NCBI GenBank assembly: GCA_039815415.1
Contig: JBCBZH010000051.1
Coordinates: forward strand, 1 to 18,884
DNA: 18,884 nucleotides
Direction: 5' to 3'
Origin: JBCBZH01 sp039815415
GTDB taxonomy: Bacteria; Bacteroidota; Rhodothermia; Rhodothermales; Rubricoccaceae
Shown one piece after another: positions 8,161 through 14,423 of the stretch; the first letter of the stretch is position 1; the number at the start of each line of letters is the position of its first letter. The translations under genes were made by a program, and so were the position numbers. The notes under the pieces are model-generated. The model was not told the DNA's origin and did not search any database. It saw only the letters and a program-made list of their open reading frames with translations.

Positions 8161-8619
8161 TTAGACCAGAGGGTATCCCCACCCGTGTGTGGGAACAAGC
8201 GGCTTGCGGAAGAACACCTCCCCAATGCCGCCTTCGTTCAGCCCGGCCAGCAAGCCGCACTCTTCGAACCCCACCCGGCGGTGCCACGCCTGCGGCTCCG
8301 CCTCGTCCGCCTGCGACGAGCTGTAGAGCACGGCGTGCCCCTGGCTGGCGGCCTCAGCCTCCACGTGCGCGAGGAGCGCCCGCCCAACTCCGGCGCGGCG
8401 GTGAGGCCTCAGCACGAAGATGCGCTCGATGTACGGGAGCTTCGACCACAGCCATTCCAGCCGGAGGTACCCGACCGGCTCGCCGCCCCGGAACGCGACG
8501 TAAACGTCTCCGTCGCCCACCTTCCGCCTCACGACGGGATCCGGGAGATCGCCGTCCTGGGAGACGAAGCGGAGGTCGCTCTCAGTGGCGGCTCGGACGA
8601 CAATCTCCGGCTGAGTCAC
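8161..8619 (-). CDS. GNAT family N-acetyltransferase
   Basis: The 152-residue product is a single GNAT domain: IVVRAATESDLRFV at the start, VYVAFRGGEPVGYLRLEW, YIERIFVLRPHRRAGVGRAL (acetyl-CoA loop, R-x-x-G-x-G type) and WHRRVGFEECGLLAGLNEGG near the end, with a final hydrophobic VFFRKPLV. The substrate is unknown; this compact class includes many amine and protein acetyltransferases. The start codon is GTG at 8617-8619 (MTQPEIVVRAA), needed to include the first strand; no Shine-Dalgarno is seen. Its TAA overlaps an ATG (TAATG) that can serve as an alternative start for the downstream esterase, so the two are probably one transcript. Confidence 0.85.
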   Translation of the reverse strand: MTQPEIVVRAATESDLRFVSQDGDLPDPVVRRKVGDGDVYVAFRGGEPVGYLRLEWLWSKLPYIERIFVLRPHRRAGVGRALLAHVEAEAASQGHAVLYSSSQADEAEPQAWHRRVGFEECGLLAGLNEGGIGEVFFRKPLVPTHGWGYPLV

Positions 8620-8786
8620 TAAAGGGGCGGAGGGCTGAAGGGCGGTATGGCAGGAGGCCGCTCAGCTGCGAAGGGCTTACGGCGCGAGGGCGATTCGAAG
8701 CGGAGGATACACCGGAGTTAGTGCAGCGCGAGAACACTGGCGCCCTTCATCAGCCTGCAGTGGCGGGTTCCGCCATGCCCTGGGTG

Positions 8787-9323
8787 CTACGGCCAATACG
8801 ATGTTTCAACGACAGCTTGGGTGAGCCGTTTCTCGATTGACTCGATGCCGAGATCAGCACGGAGCGAATTGGTAAGCTCGGCATAGACTTCGTCTAGGCT
8901 CGGCCCTGAACTTAGGCTCGGCCCTGAACTCATCCAGTCATTGCCTGCCGAGGTTCTAACTCGATCTATCTCTCGCCAATACTTGCGGAACGCCAAGACT
9001 GATCGCTCAGGAAAGAGCAGGACAACCTGAGACTCGTGGGCCTGGATCTGCTTGCCAAGCTCAAACAGCTGAAGATGGTATGCCTTCCTGACCTGCTCGT
9101 CCTTTTCGGGCCGAACCCTGGCGCTGACAGCCATGTACTCGTAGTAGGTCCTACTGACCTCGAGGGCTAGGTCGAGACGTCTTTGGAAGATGATCTCCTC
9201 ATGCCTAAGCGAAAGCTCTCGCCTCCTATGACCAGCCTGAAGCCATATCCCAATCGCTGGGATAAGCGCACCGCCAAGGGCAGACAACGTCACCGTGAGG
9301 ATGAGTTCCCAAGGCAAACTCAT
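8787..9323 (-). CDS. Single-pass membrane protein of unknown function
   Basis: The 178-residue product starts at the ATG at 9323, where a hydrophobic helix (LILTVTLSALGGALIPAIGIWL, about residues 7-28) follows immediately. It is followed by a basic stretch (GHRRRELSLRHEE, positive-inside) and a long helical, charged cytoplasmic part that may form a coiled coil (FQRRLDLALEVSRTYYEYM, EKDEQVRKAYHLQLFELGKQI). Near residue 131 the segment SSGPSL occurs twice in a row because of an exact 18-bp tandem duplication (8895-8912, 8913-8930). I do not recognise the family. Paired direct repeats lie 75-105 bases upstream of the start. Confidence 0.65.
   Translation of the reverse strand: MSLPWELILTVTLSALGGALIPAIGIWLQAGHRRRELSLRHEEIIFQRRLDLALEVSRTYYEYMAVSARVRPEKDEQVRKAYHLQLFELGKQIQAHESQVVLLFPERSVLAFRKYWREIDRVRTSAGNDWMSSGPSLSSGPSLDEVYAELTNSLRADLGIESIEKRLTQAVVETSYWP
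8895..8930 (+). repeat. 18-bp exact tandem duplication inside a gene
   Basis: The unit taggctcggccctgaact is present twice head-to-tail (8895-8912 and 8913-8930). It is in frame and adds one SSGPSL hexapeptide to the membrane protein. Confidence 0.9.
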
Positions 9324-9382
9324 TCGATCGGTGTGCCTTTTGTTGGAGGCATCTGAGCGTAGGAGCGCGACAGAACCCGTAA

Positions 9383-9499
9383 TTCGACGGAATGGAGTCC
9401 GCATAATACCGGTACTGATTCCGCATAACACGTAGAGGTTGGAACGGATCTGCGTGCGGGTCCGGGGGATCGAGCGACAGGCCTGTTGTTCGACGGAAT
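9383..9499 (-). promoter_or_regulatory. Short direct repeats upstream of the membrane-protein gene
   Basis: TCCGCATAA occurs at 9398-9406 and 9420-9428, exactly 22 bp apart (two helical turns), and TTCGACGGAAT at 9383-9393 and 9489-9499. On the gene's strand these read TTATGCGGA and ATTCCGTCGAA. Spacing and position, 60-180 bases upstream of the ATG at 9323, would suit an operator or paired regulator sites. No matching regulator is in the window. Confidence 0.35.
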
Positions 9500-9546
9500 C
9501 ACTCCCCAAAACACGCATGATGGATTCTCCCACGGCCTCTCCCAAG

Positions 9547-9566
9547 TCGCCAGCTCGAGCTGGCGA
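9547..9566. repeat. Perfect 20-bp palindrome made of two 12-mer copies
   Basis: TCGCCAGCTCGAGCTGGCGA: a forward copy (9547-9558) and a reverse copy (9555-9566) share the central TCGA. It lies 27 bases behind the stop of the AAA-like gene, where it can form a stem in the transcript, but no U-tract follows. Confidence 0.9.
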
Positions 9567-9592
9567 TCTCGTCCACGTCAGAAACGGTGCTG

Positions 9593-10084
9593 TCAGCGCG
9601 GAGGAAACCGGACGGCTACCTGCCGCCAGTCCGGACGCCGCTGTGTAGCCTCCACCTCCGACTGGAACAGGGCGATGACGGTCCCTCGCTGCCGCACGAC
9701 CTCGTCTTCCAGCGTGCTCGTCTCCGCCCCGGCATAGCGGTCGTGGGAATCTGCCACCCCAGTCCGCTTGCCGAACAGGGCATCGGCCTCGTCGAAGAGC
9801 AGAACCGCGCCGGTGGAACTCGCACGCTGGATCTGGCGCGTGAGGTTCTTCTCCGTTTCCCCGATGAAGCGGCTTCCCCCTGCCCTCACGCGATGGAGAG
9901 GTTTCCCGAGAGACGCCGCCAGCTCGTGGGCGGCCCGCTCCATCTGAGCCCTGGGGCTGCCGAACAGCGCGAACACGGTGGCACACGATGCCCTTGGCTC
10001 GGTTCGGAGAGTCTGGAGAACGCGGTCAAAGGCAGCATCCTGGTACCGGACCGTGACGGACTGACCACGTCGAAGGAGTGCCAT
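9593..10084 (-). CDS. AAA+ ATPase-like core lacking Walker A (probable pseudo-ATPase)
   Basis: The 163-residue product lines up with an AAA+ core of the 'GETEKNL...LFDEADALFGKR...DSHDRYA' type. Visible are SRFIGETEKNLTRQI (residues 71-85), Walker B GAVLLFDEADALFGKR (92-107), DSHDRYA (112-118) and a closing QVAVRFPPR where active members have VVRFPxP. The P-loop position reads VFALFGSPRAQMERAAHELA (38-57) instead of GPPGTGKT, so the nucleotide-binding Lys and Thr are gone. The sensor-1 Asn segment is replaced by ALFQSEVEA. The protein ends with the core; no lid domain follows. The start at 10084 (MALLRRGQSVTVRY) gives a plausible N-terminus. It may be a catalytically dead structural or regulatory subunit, or a decaying gene. 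It is alone on its strand segment, with a 20-bp palindrome behind it. Confidence 0.75.
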   Translation of the reverse strand: MALLRRGQSVTVRYQDAAFDRVLQTLRTEPRASCATVFALFGSPRAQMERAAHELAASLGKPLHRVRAGGSRFIGETEKNLTRQIQRASSTGAVLLFDEADALFGKRTGVADSHDRYAGAETSTLEDEVVRQRGTVIALFQSEVEATQRRPDWRQVAVRFPPR

Positions 10085-10200
10085 GGGATCACCAGGACTG
10101 GGACGGACAACTCGGGCGAGCTATGTGGGGTGGCGTAGCTCGCCCGGATAGACGGCGCCTCTCGTACAACAGCGCTGTCAACGCGCTGGCGAGACTACCT

Positions 10201-10242
10201 GCCCGCGCCGGGCTCCGTCGGGCTGGCGGCAGATGAGGTCTC
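10201..10242 (-). repeat. Direct repeat copy A: remnant of an S9 peptidase gene 3' end
   Basis: It matches 10984-11025 at 40 of 42 positions, same orientation, 783 bp apart. Read on the minus strand it still encodes ETSSAASPTEPGAGR and a stop, nearly the last residues of the S9 peptidase. It lies just beyond the PIN module, so the module is bracketed by two copies of the peptidase gene end. Confidence 0.85.
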
Positions 10243-10252
10243 TTGGCAACGG

Positions 10253-10495
10253 TCACTGGCTCGTCCCCCCTTCGGGTCGATTGTGGGCTTCGGCGAGCGC
10301 GAGGACTTCCTCAAGGCTCAATTCGCCGAGCAACGCATCACGCTCTGCGGTGTAGTCGCCCAAGCCCGGACCGTACTGCTGGAGAAAGCGCGCGGTGTCT
10401 GCAACGCCGAGTGTTTTCACCAGCGCGCTGAGGCCTTCAGAGTGAACCTCAGCGGCAGAACGATGAGGTCGAGAAGGCGGGGTTGTGGCGCTCAT
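10253..10495 (-). CDS. Small partner of PIN protein, candidate antitoxin
   Basis: The 80-residue product begins MSATTPPSRPHRSAAEVH and has a compact helical core: LSALVKTLGVADTARFLQQY, then GLGDYTAERDALLGELSLEE and VLALAEAH. I recall similar small 'RFLQQ...GDYT.ER' proteins of unknown function but cannot name a Pfam family. Its ATG overlaps the TGA of the PIN gene (ATGA), so the two are translationally coupled. Coupling to a PIN toxin suggests an antitoxin role; this rests on context alone, and no DNA-binding motif is obvious. Its position downstream of the toxin is opposite to usual vapBC order. Confidence 0.65.
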   Translation of the reverse strand: MSATTPPSRPHRSAAEVHSEGLSALVKTLGVADTARFLQQYGPGLGDYTAERDALLGELSLEEVLALAEAHNRPEGGTSQ

Positions 10496-10935
10496 AGGGT
10501 CAGGGCGAGAGCGAGTTCAAGAGGATCTACAACGTGGGTCGCCTGCGTGTTCGCCTCCCGGGCCCGTCGGAGAAATCGATCATCCGTGGTACAGAAATAG
10601 TCTGCACCCGAGATCACTGCTGATGCAAGGTGAAGAGCGTCGAACGGTTTCATCCCCTGGCGCTGATAATCCAACGTGAGCTGGCGTATGGCCTCTGATG
10701 TGGAAACGTCCTGCACCGCCAGCTCGAGGACATCGCGGGCGAACTCGAGGCGGCTTCGATCTCGGATGCGGGAGGACTCGGCTCGCAGAGCCGAAGATGT
10801 CAGAAGTTGAACCTCTCCGGCCTCAGCCGCCGAGAGAACGGCTGTAACCGCATCAGCCTCAACACGAACCCGAAACTGAGTACGATCATCGAGGGGTCTC
10901 TGAATCGCGCAGGTGTCGAGGTAAATGAGAGCCAT
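10492..10935 (-). CDS. PIN-domain ribonuclease, candidate toxin
   Basis: The 147-residue product has a complete PIN domain, a metal-dependent RNase fold. Acidic residues are at expected places: D7 in YLDTCAIQRPLDD, E53 in SSALRAESSRI, D99 in KPFDALHLASA and D118/D119 in CTTDDRFLRRA. Such proteins are usually VapC-like toxins cutting tRNA or rRNA when free of antitoxin. The start at 10935 places the first strand (MALIYLD) at the very N-terminus, as is normal. It is the first gene of a two-gene unit, with an ATGA overlap to the 80-residue partner. It holds one 11-mer copy of the iterated word (read ELA). The unit lies between two copies of the S9 peptidase gene end, a sign of insertion or rearrangement. 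Confidence 0.85.
   Translation of the reverse strand: MALIYLDTCAIQRPLDDRTQFRVRVEADAVTAVLSAAEAGEVQLLTSSALRAESSRIRDRSRLEFARDVLELAVQDVSTSEAIRQLTLDYQRQGMKPFDALHLASAVISGADYFCTTDDRFLRRAREANTQATHVVDPLELALALTL
10717..10727 (+). repeat. Iterated 11-mer copy in PIN gene
   Basis: CGCCAGCTCGA, read on the coding strand as ELA. A reverse 9-mer GAGCTGGCG lies 30 bases before it at 10678-10686. Confidence 0.7.
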
Positions 10936-10977
10936 CTGGCAGAGCTAGACCGATTCTGAAGCACCTACCACGCGACC

Positions 10978-13443
10978 TCACCCGCCCGCACCGGGCTCCG
11001 TCGGGCTGGCGGCAGAGGAGGTCTCCCGCGCCCCAGCGTTCTTGACGTGCGTCTCCAACCACTGGTCCTGCTCCCAGAGCATGTGCAGCAGCGACTCGCG
11101 GGCGCGGTAGCCGTGGCTCTCCTCAGGCAGTAGCACCAGCCGGGCTGTCCCCCCGAGGCCCTTCAGCGCCCCATAGAGCCGCTCGGACTGGAGTGTGAAC
11201 GTGCCCGGGTTGTTGTCGGCCTGCCCGTGGATGAGCAGGATCGGCTCGTCGATCTTGTCGGCGTGCATGAACGGGCTCATGCCGAAGTAGAGCATGGAGT
11301 CGTCCCAGAAGGTGCGCTCCTCGCGCTGGAAGCCGAAGGGCGTGAGCGTCCGGTTGTAGGCGCCGGAGCGAGCGATGCCCGCGCGGAACAGGTCGGAGTG
11401 GGCCAGCAGGTTGCCCACCATGAAGGCGCCGTAGCTGTGGCCGCCCACGGCCACGCGGTCGGGGTCCACCACGCCCCGCTCCGCACCCGCCCGAATGGCG
11501 GCGGCGCCATTCATCACGAGCTGCTCGCGGAAGGTGTCGTTGGGCTGGTCGTCGCCCTCGCCCACCACGGGGAACGAGGCATCGTCCAGGACGGCATAGC
11601 CGCGCGTGACGAACGGGACGGCGCCCCAGTAGCTGACGTATGTGAACTGGTAGGGACTGTCGGACCGCTGGCCCGCCGCTGCGGCGCTCTTGAACTCCGT
11701 CGGGTAGGCCCACACGAGGGTCGGCAATGGGCCATCGCGCTCGGCGTCGTAGCCTGCTGGGAGGTAGAGCGTGGCCGATAGCGGCACGCCGTCCTCGCGC
11801 TCGTACTCAATGGTCTCCTTCTGGATGGTCGCCAGCTCGGGATAGGGATGCGGGAAGGCCGTCAGCGCGCGGTCGGGGCCGCCATCGAGCTGGCGAGCGA
11901 TGTAGTTGGGTGGCTCGGTGACGGCCTCGCGGCGGGTCAGGAGCACGTCGCCCGCATCATCGAGGAAGGCGACCGGCATCTCATAGTAGGGTGCGTCGGA
12001 GCGGAAGATCTCCGTCGTCTCGCCGGTGCTGAGGTCCCGTCGGGTCACGAACGGGCGGTTGCCCTCTGCAGACGCGCCCTGGCCGGTCCAGAAGGTGTTG
12101 TCGCCATCCAACATGAGCACGCGGCTGCCACTTTCGGTTGGCTCCGTCATCGGGCGGCCTGGGTCGTTGTACCGGTCCTCGAACGAGACCGTGAACAGCT
12201 CGCGCTTGGCATCGGTCTCGGACGGGTCGATGACGTAGGCGCGGCGCGTCCGGTCCTGCCACATGTACTCCTCCACGATGGCGGTGTCGTCATCGCCCCA
12301 GGTGATGCCCGAGAAGCGGAGCGGGAGCGTCACCAGCGGGCTGGCGTCCCCGGTGAATGGTGCGGCATGCGTGTAGAGCTGGTCGCGCACCTCGGCGGGC
12401 TGTCCGGCGTCACCGCCGTCCTGTGCCTCAGCCCAGACGAGCGTAGCGGGTGCGTCGGCGCGCCATCCAAACGAACGCGGCCCGGTGGGCACGGACCCGA
12501 AGGCGATGGGCACGCGCTCAGCCAGCGGCGTGTCGGCTACGAGGTGCACCCGCTCGCCAGAGTCGAGGTCCCACACCTCCACACGCGTCGGGAAGCGGTA
12601 CCACGGCACGAGGTACGAGTACGGACGGTGGCGCGCTTCGGTGAGCAGGTACCGCCCGTCCGGCGACGGGCTCAGGGAGCTGTAGATCTCCGCCGATCCC
12701 ACCACGCGCGTCGATCCATCGAGACCCACCACCACCAACTCGCTGGTCATGTAGTGGTCGAAGAGGGATTCGTCCATCGAGCTGGCGAGAAGGTCCTGGT
12801 ACGTCCGCGCGGGGGCAGCCTGCCCATCGCTCTGCTGCACCACCGGACCGGCGGGAACCGTCGCTGCCGCAGGCGCTTCGCCACGCCCCTGGAGCACCGT
12901 CCGCACCACCAGTGCGTCGCCCGACGAGAGCCACCGCATGGAGGCCCCGGGCGCGGCATCGTTGACGGGCGTCTCGAGCTGGCGGCGTGCCTGTCCGGTC
13001 GCCACATTCACCGTCCACAGCTCGATGCGGTCCTCAAAATCCATCAGCATGGCTGCGTGGCGGCTGTCCGGGCTCCACGACACCGACCGGAAGCGGGCGC
13101 CTTCGGGCAGGCCCGTCACGGCACGCTCGTCACCGCCATCCACGGCCTTGAACGAGAGGCCGGTGAAGCCGCTGGCGCGGCTCGGCCCGTTGGTGTTAGG
13201 GTTCAGGCGGATGCCCGCCAGCCCCAACTCGGGCTGCGCCAGCTCGACGATGGGCGGCACGCCGGGGCGTTCCAGAAATGCCATCGTGGCCTTGTCCGGG
13301 CTCAGACTTACGCCTGGCGTGCGCGGCGCATCCACGAGGGCCGCCAGCTCGGGCACGGGGGTTTGGTAGGAGAGGTCTTCCTGGGCCTGAACAGGCAACA
13401 CGATGAGGGCGACGAGAGCGAGAACGAGAGCGCGTACGAGCAT
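10978..13443 (-). CDS. Secreted S9D-type prolyl-oligopeptidase family peptidase (glutamyl endopeptidase-like)
   Basis: The 821-residue product is a serine peptidase of the S9 family. It starts with a signal peptide (MLVRALVLALVALIVLPVQA, cleavage before QEDL), so it is exported. A long beta-propeller region follows (about 40-560, with SVSWSPDSRHAAMLMD and LSPSPDGRYLLTEARH-type blades), then an alpha/beta-hydrolase domain. Catalytic residues: Ser670 in GGHSYGAF, Asp743 in HGQADNNPGTF, His777 in EESHGYRARES. The DNNPGTF and SHGYRARES signatures fit the glutamyl-endopeptidase-like S9D group. The function is probably peptide scavenging in the envelope or outside. A sigma70-like promoter lies 27-53 bases upstream of the ATG. 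Four 11-/12-mer copies of the iterated word lie in it, in three reading contexts (RQLD, LASS, ELA). Its 3' end is duplicated at 10201-10242. Confidence 0.93.
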   Translation of the reverse strand: MLVRALVLALVALIVLPVQAQEDLSYQTPVPELAALVDAPRTPGVSLSPDKATMAFLERPGVPPIVELAQPELGLAGIRLNPNTNGPSRASGFTGLSFKAVDGGDERAVTGLPEGARFRSVSWSPDSRHAAMLMDFEDRIELWTVNVATGQARRQLETPVNDAAPGASMRWLSSGDALVVRTVLQGRGEAPAAATVPAGPVVQQSDGQAAPARTYQDLLASSMDESLFDHYMTSELVVVGLDGSTRVVGSAEIYSSLSPSPDGRYLLTEARHRPYSYLVPWYRFPTRVEVWDLDSGERVHLVADTPLAERVPIAFGSVPTGPRSFGWRADAPATLVWAEAQDGGDAGQPAEVRDQLYTHAAPFTGDASPLVTLPLRFSGITWGDDDTAIVEEYMWQDRTRRAYVIDPSETDAKRELFTVSFEDRYNDPGRPMTEPTESGSRVLMLDGDNTFWTGQGASAEGNRPFVTRRDLSTGETTEIFRSDAPYYEMPVAFLDDAGDVLLTRREAVTEPPNYIARQLDGGPDRALTAFPHPYPELATIQKETIEYEREDGVPLSATLYLPAGYDAERDGPLPTLVWAYPTEFKSAAAAGQRSDSPYQFTYVSYWGAVPFVTRGYAVLDDASFPVVGEGDDQPNDTFREQLVMNGAAAIRAGAERGVVDPDRVAVGGHSYGAFMVGNLLAHSDLFRAGIARSGAYNRTLTPFGFQREERTFWDDSMLYFGMSPFMHADKIDEPILLIHGQADNNPGTFTLQSERLYGALKGLGGTARLVLLPEESHGYRARESLLHMLWEQDQWLETHVKNAGARETSSAASPTEPGAGG
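10984..11025 (-). repeat. Direct repeat copy B: 3' end of the S9 peptidase gene
   Basis: Intact partner of copy A at 10201-10242; mismatches are at 10990 and 11017 only. Confidence 0.85.
11885..11896 (-). repeat. Iterated 12-mer, exact copy in S9 gene
   Basis: Read in the gene as RQLD. A one-mismatch copy in the opposite orientation (TCGCCAGCTCGG) is at 11829-11840. Confidence 0.8.
12777..12788 (-). repeat. Iterated 12-mer, exact copy in S9 gene
   Basis: Read in the gene as LASS (ctc gcc agc tcg), a different frame from the copy at 11885. An 11-of-12 copy lies at 12974-12985. Confidence 0.8.
13237..13247 (+). repeat. Iterated 11-mer copy in S9 gene
   Basis: CGCCAGCTCGA, read in the gene as VELAQ. 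A 10-mer copy follows at 13342-13351. Confidence 0.7.
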
Positions 13444-13469
13444 GGATTCGAGACGAGATGGACCCGTCT

Positions 13470-13496
13470 AGTATAAAGTGCCGGCCCTGCTGTCAA
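13470..13496 (-). promoter_or_regulatory. Sigma70-like promoter for the S9 peptidase gene
   Basis: On the minus strand TTGACA (13496-13491) is followed after 15 bases by TATACT (13475-13470), and the ATG lies 26 bases further on (13443). Both boxes are near consensus; the 15-base spacer is short. It also contrasts with the TTTG/TAnnTTTG promoters of typical Bacteroidetes. Confidence 0.5.
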
Positions 13497-13577
13497 CAGA
13501 GGTTCGCGTTGGGGAAGAGGGATGGGGGAAGAAGAGATTCCGTCTTGGCTCCTGCCCCTTCGCCCATCCCCAACGGC

Positions 13578-14423
13578 TCAATCCACTCCCAGCACCTTGT
13601 GCGTCTGCACCGACACCCGCCAGCGCGGATCGCCCATCGCCAGCTCGACGGCCAGCCGCGTGACCTCTGCCACCCGGGGCCCGTCCTCAGGCTGCACCCA
13701 CAGCGCCCGCCGACCGCCGTGCTCCCGGACCCGTGCCTCGAGCTGGCGATACGCACTCGGCAGGTAGTCCGGTACCACCAGCTTCAGCTCGTCACAGGCC
13801 TCCAGCACAAGGCGTTCCTCTGGCAGCTTTGGGCTGCACACGATCCAGTCCGGCCAATCGGTCTCCACGCCAAAGGCATCCGCCAGCCGCTGCGTCCCGT
13901 TGGTCTCGACGGCGATCTCAAAGCCCTCCGCGCGTAGAGCCTGGACGAGCTGGCGGTCGGCCTGCAAGAGCGGCTCGCCGCCGGTCAGCACGCAGAACCG
14001 AACGGCGTCGCCAGCTCGAGCCGCCTCGGCCGCCAGGTCCTCGGCGGTCAGCCGGACGCTGCCCTCCTTGGTGAACTCGGTATCGCACCAAAGCGGGCAG
14101 TCGGCGCCCGAGCGTTCGGCGTCGCGCTGGCGATCCGTCTCGTAGCCGCTCCATAGGTTGAAGCCCACGAAGCGGATAAACACGGCGGCCCGCCCGGCCC
14201 ACACGCCCTCGCCCTGGAGTGTCCTCCAGATCGCCTTGACGCGGTAGGTCTTTTCGCCAGCTCGAGGGGTGCTGGGCGCGACGCGCTCCGAGAGACCGGC
14301 TTCGTCCGTGAGTTGAGAGTTGAGAGTTCCGAGTTGAGAGGATTCCGCGCCACGAGCTGGCGAATCCGCTGCCTGGACGTCCTCATCCCTCATCCCCGAT
14401 CCCTCATCCCTCCTCTCCCCCAT
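13578..14423 (-). CDS. queE: 7-carboxy-7-deazaguanine synthase-like radical SAM protein, first cluster Cys replaced
   Basis: QueE converts carboxy-tetrahydropterin to 7-carboxy-7-deazaguanine, the precursor of preQ0. The product is 281 residues if translation starts at the ATG at 14423, which overlaps the queC stop (TGATG). The core starts at residue 59 (TYRVKAIWRTLQGEGVWAGR) and has LTGGEPLLQ, AVETNGTQ, CSPKLPEERL and a closing SVQTHKVLGVD, all QueE traits. The cluster loop reads RFVGFNLWSGY...CPLWCDTEF: C109 and C112 are present, but the first ligand, normally GCNLW, is Phe88 (TTC for TGC). Without it a normal [4Fe-4S] cluster is not expected. Residues 1-58 are an unusual extension translated from short repeats and two copies of the iterated word; a normal start is not visible nearer the core. 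Confidence 0.85.
   Translation of the reverse strand: MGERRDEGSGMRDEDVQAADSPARGAESSQLGTLNSQLTDEAGLSERVAPSTPRAGEKTYRVKAIWRTLQGEGVWAGRAAVFIRFVGFNLWSGYETDRQRDAERSGADCPLWCDTEFTKEGSVRLTAEDLAAEAARAGDAVRFCVLTGGEPLLQADRQLVQALRAEGFEIAVETNGTQRLADAFGVETDWPDWIVCSPKLPEERLVLEACDELKLVVPDYLPSAYRQLEARVREHGGRRALWVQPEDGPRVAEVTRLAVELAMGDPRWRVSVQTHKVLGVD
13637..13648 (+). repeat. Iterated 12-mer, exact copy in queE
   Basis: Read in the gene as VELAM. Confidence 0.8.
13738..13749 (-). repeat. Iterated 12-mer, exact copy in queE
   Basis: Opposite orientation to the copy at 13637, read as YRQLEA. A 10-mer (CGAGCTGGCG) is at 13946-13955. Confidence 0.8.
14008..14019 (+). repeat. Iterated 12-mer, exact copy in queE
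   Basis: Read in the gene as ARAGD. Confidence 0.8.
14254..14265 (+). repeat. Iterated 12-mer, exact copy in queE N-terminal extension
   Basis: Read as PRAGEK, just before the QueE core begins. A reverse 11-mer copy (CGAGCTGGCGA) is at 14353-14363, read as SPAR. Confidence 0.8.
14310..14420. repeat. Low-complexity short repeats at the queC/queE junction
   Basis: Two degenerate arrays: GAGTTGAGA units at 14310-14340 and CCCTCATC units at 14381-14416. They flank the reverse copy of the iterated word at 14353-14363. All of it is translated as the QueE N-terminal extension if the TGATG start is used. Confidence 0.75.

Noticed and set aside
11227..13476. Long plus-strand open frames antisense to the S9 peptidase
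   Set aside because: Mirror frames of a GC-rich gene; the minus-strand protein has signal peptide, propeller and catalytic triad.
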